64,000 nucleotides of DNA from Quisquiliibacterium transsilvanicum (GTDB taxonomy: Bacteria > Pseudomonadota > Gammaproteobacteria > Burkholderiales > Burkholderiaceae_E). Within the stretch, counting starts at the first letter, position 1. The number at the start of each line of letters is the position of its first letter. Shown here one piece after another: positions 63,168-64,000 of this stretch. The notes beneath the pieces are model-generated. The model did no database searches and was not told the DNA's origin. It worked only from the letters and a program-made list of their open reading frames with translations. A program made the translations under genes and the position numbers. Where the stretch lies: NCBI RefSeq assembly GCF_014202215.1, contig NZ_JACHGB010000004.1, positions 285,255 to 349,254 on the forward strand, read 5' to 3'.

Positions 63168-64000
63168 ATGCCTGCATTGACCAGATCGGGAACCGTCGCC
63201 TTCGCGCATGTGCGGGCGCGGGTCCCTGCGGCGAACCTCGCTGCCGCCCAGGCGGGCCGGCTCGGCGGGCTTGCGCGCCGCTGGATCCTGTCCCTGCTGC
63301 CGCTGCTCGCGCTGCTGCTTCTGCATGCCACTGCCGGGGCTCAGCCGCTGCAGGCGGTCCCGCAGCTGAGCGCCAGGGTCACCGACCTCACCGGCACGCT
63401 CGATGAAGGCCAGCGCCGGGACCTCGAGGCCCGGCTGGCCGCGATCGAACAGCGCAAGGGCGCCCAGGTGGTGGTGCTGATGGTGCGGAGCACCCAGCCC
63501 GAGACCATCGAGGACTACAGCATCCGCGTCGCCGAGGCCTGGAAGATCGGCCGCGGCCGCGTCGACGGCAAGCAGGTCGACGACGGGGTGATCCTGCTGG
63601 TCGCCAAGGACGACCGCAAGGTGCGCATCGAGGTCGGCTACGGCCTCGAGGGTGCGATCCCCGACGCTTACGCGCGGCGCATCATCGCCGAAGCGATCAC
63701 GCCGCGCTTCGCCCAGGGCGACTTCAACGGCGGACTGCAGGCAGCCGTCCAGTCGCTGGGCCGGCTGATCGACGGCGAGGATCTCCCTGCGCCTGCCCGG
63801 GGCGCGCCCCAGTCTGCGGGCGAGGGGGACTGGCTCTCCGGCCTGCTGGTGGTGTTCGTCGGCGGCATGATCGCCACCGCGGTGCTGGGTCGGCTGCTCG
63901 GCTCCATGGCCGGCGGCGCCGGAGCCGGGGTCTTCGCAGCGCTCAAGGGGGCCCCTCTACTGATGGCCGGCGGCGTGGGCTTCGTGGTCTTTCTGCTGTT
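63168..64000 (+). CDS. TPM-domain (YgcG-like) membrane protein (3' end outside window)
   Basis: The frame is open to the window end; 277 codons are visible. A basic N-terminus with a hydrophobic signal (RWILSLLPLLALLLLHATAGAQ, about 38-58) is followed by the TPM domain (about 65-205: RVTDLTGTLDEGQRRDLEARL, QVVVLMV, IGRGRVDGKQVDDGVILLVAKDDRKVRIEVGYGLEGAIPDA). A Pro/Gly linker and membrane segments at the end (WLSGLLVVFVGGMIATAVL and a second glycine-rich one) complete the usual YgcG plan. TPM proteins are usually encoded beside lemA, from which this copy is separated by the four-gene cassette. No clear ribosome site precedes the ATG. Confidence 0.85.
   Translation, partial: MPALTRSGTVAFAHVRARVPAANLAAAQAGRLGGLARRWILSLLPLLALLLLHATAGAQPLQAVPQLSARVTDLTGTLDEGQRRDLEARLAAIEQRKGAQVVVLMVRSTQPETIEDYSIRVAEAWKIGRGRVDGKQVDDGVILLVAKDDRKVRIEVGYGLEGAIPDAYARRIIAEAITPRFAQGDFNGGLQAAVQSLGRLIDGEDLPAPARGAPQSAGEGDWLSGLLVVFVGGMIATAVLGRLLGSMAGGAGAGVFAALKGAPLLMAGGVGFVVFLL

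Noticed and set aside
1-64000. tRNA, rRNA, insertion sequences, prophage genes, integrase or attachment sites
   Set aside because: None were recognised by eye in either strand; small or divergent RNA genes could still be missed.

Overview
The window is about 70 percent G+C by eye and densely coding. Gene families and gene order point to a betaproteobacterium, most likely Burkholderiales: a DUF1631 protein, a MaeB-type malic enzyme, a Bug-family solute-binding protein, the DUF2868/DUF3482 pair, a BzdR/BoxR-type regulator, a SpeD-SpeE fusion and the runs tkt-gap-pgk-pyk-fba and purC-purE-purK-sua5. I found no tRNA, rRNA, insertion sequence, phage gene or CRISPR array. No gene-free stretch exceeds 300 bases.

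Layout. 1-4.0 kb: end of an iron-dependent alcohol dehydrogenase, a universal stress protein, hemN with an upstream FNR/Anr-type site, and an SDR dehydrogenase. 4.1-10.8 kb: PBP4-type carboxypeptidase with an overlapping VanZ-like membrane protein, ubiD, a lytic transglycosylase behind a strong promoter with an embedded inverted repeat, and an aminotransferase. 10.8-21.6 kb: a 1002-residue FAD/Fe-S oxidase, malic enzyme, DUF1631 protein, a barnase-like RNase with its barstar-like inhibitor, rsmE and speDE. 21.9-29.8 kb: a central carbon block (transketolase, GAPDH, phosphoglycerate kinase, pyruvate kinase, class II aldolase) with a BigR/SqrR-type ArsR repressor inside it.

29.8-46.4 kb is an accessory stretch between fba and purC: an epimerase with divergent LysR regulator, DUF2853, a GGT-like enzyme, an HSL-type esterase, an SDR, a monooxygenase-fold protein, an adjacent acyl-CoA dehydrogenase pair, pirin, a GTPase/membrane-protein pair, a MauG-type diheme peroxidase coupled to a Tat-exported amidohydrolase, and a hydroxypyruvate-isomerase-like gene. 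46.5-50.3 kb carries purC-purE-purK and a Sua5-type tRNA-modification gene. 50.4-56.5 kb holds a BoxR-like regulator, a Bug protein, upp, maoC, glutaryl-CoA dehydrogenase with divergent LysR, and msrA.

56.5-64 kb: a lemA lipoprotein gene and a TPM-domain gene, which commonly sit together, flank a tight four-gene run: a DUF1932 dehydrogenase, a cyanophycin-synthetase-like ATP-grasp ligase whose Mur-ligase domain is degenerate, an alkaline-phosphatase-superfamily protein and a GT4 glycosyltransferase. I know of no named pathway with this combination; it is the best candidate in the window for an undescribed system. The MauG/amidohydrolase operon is second.
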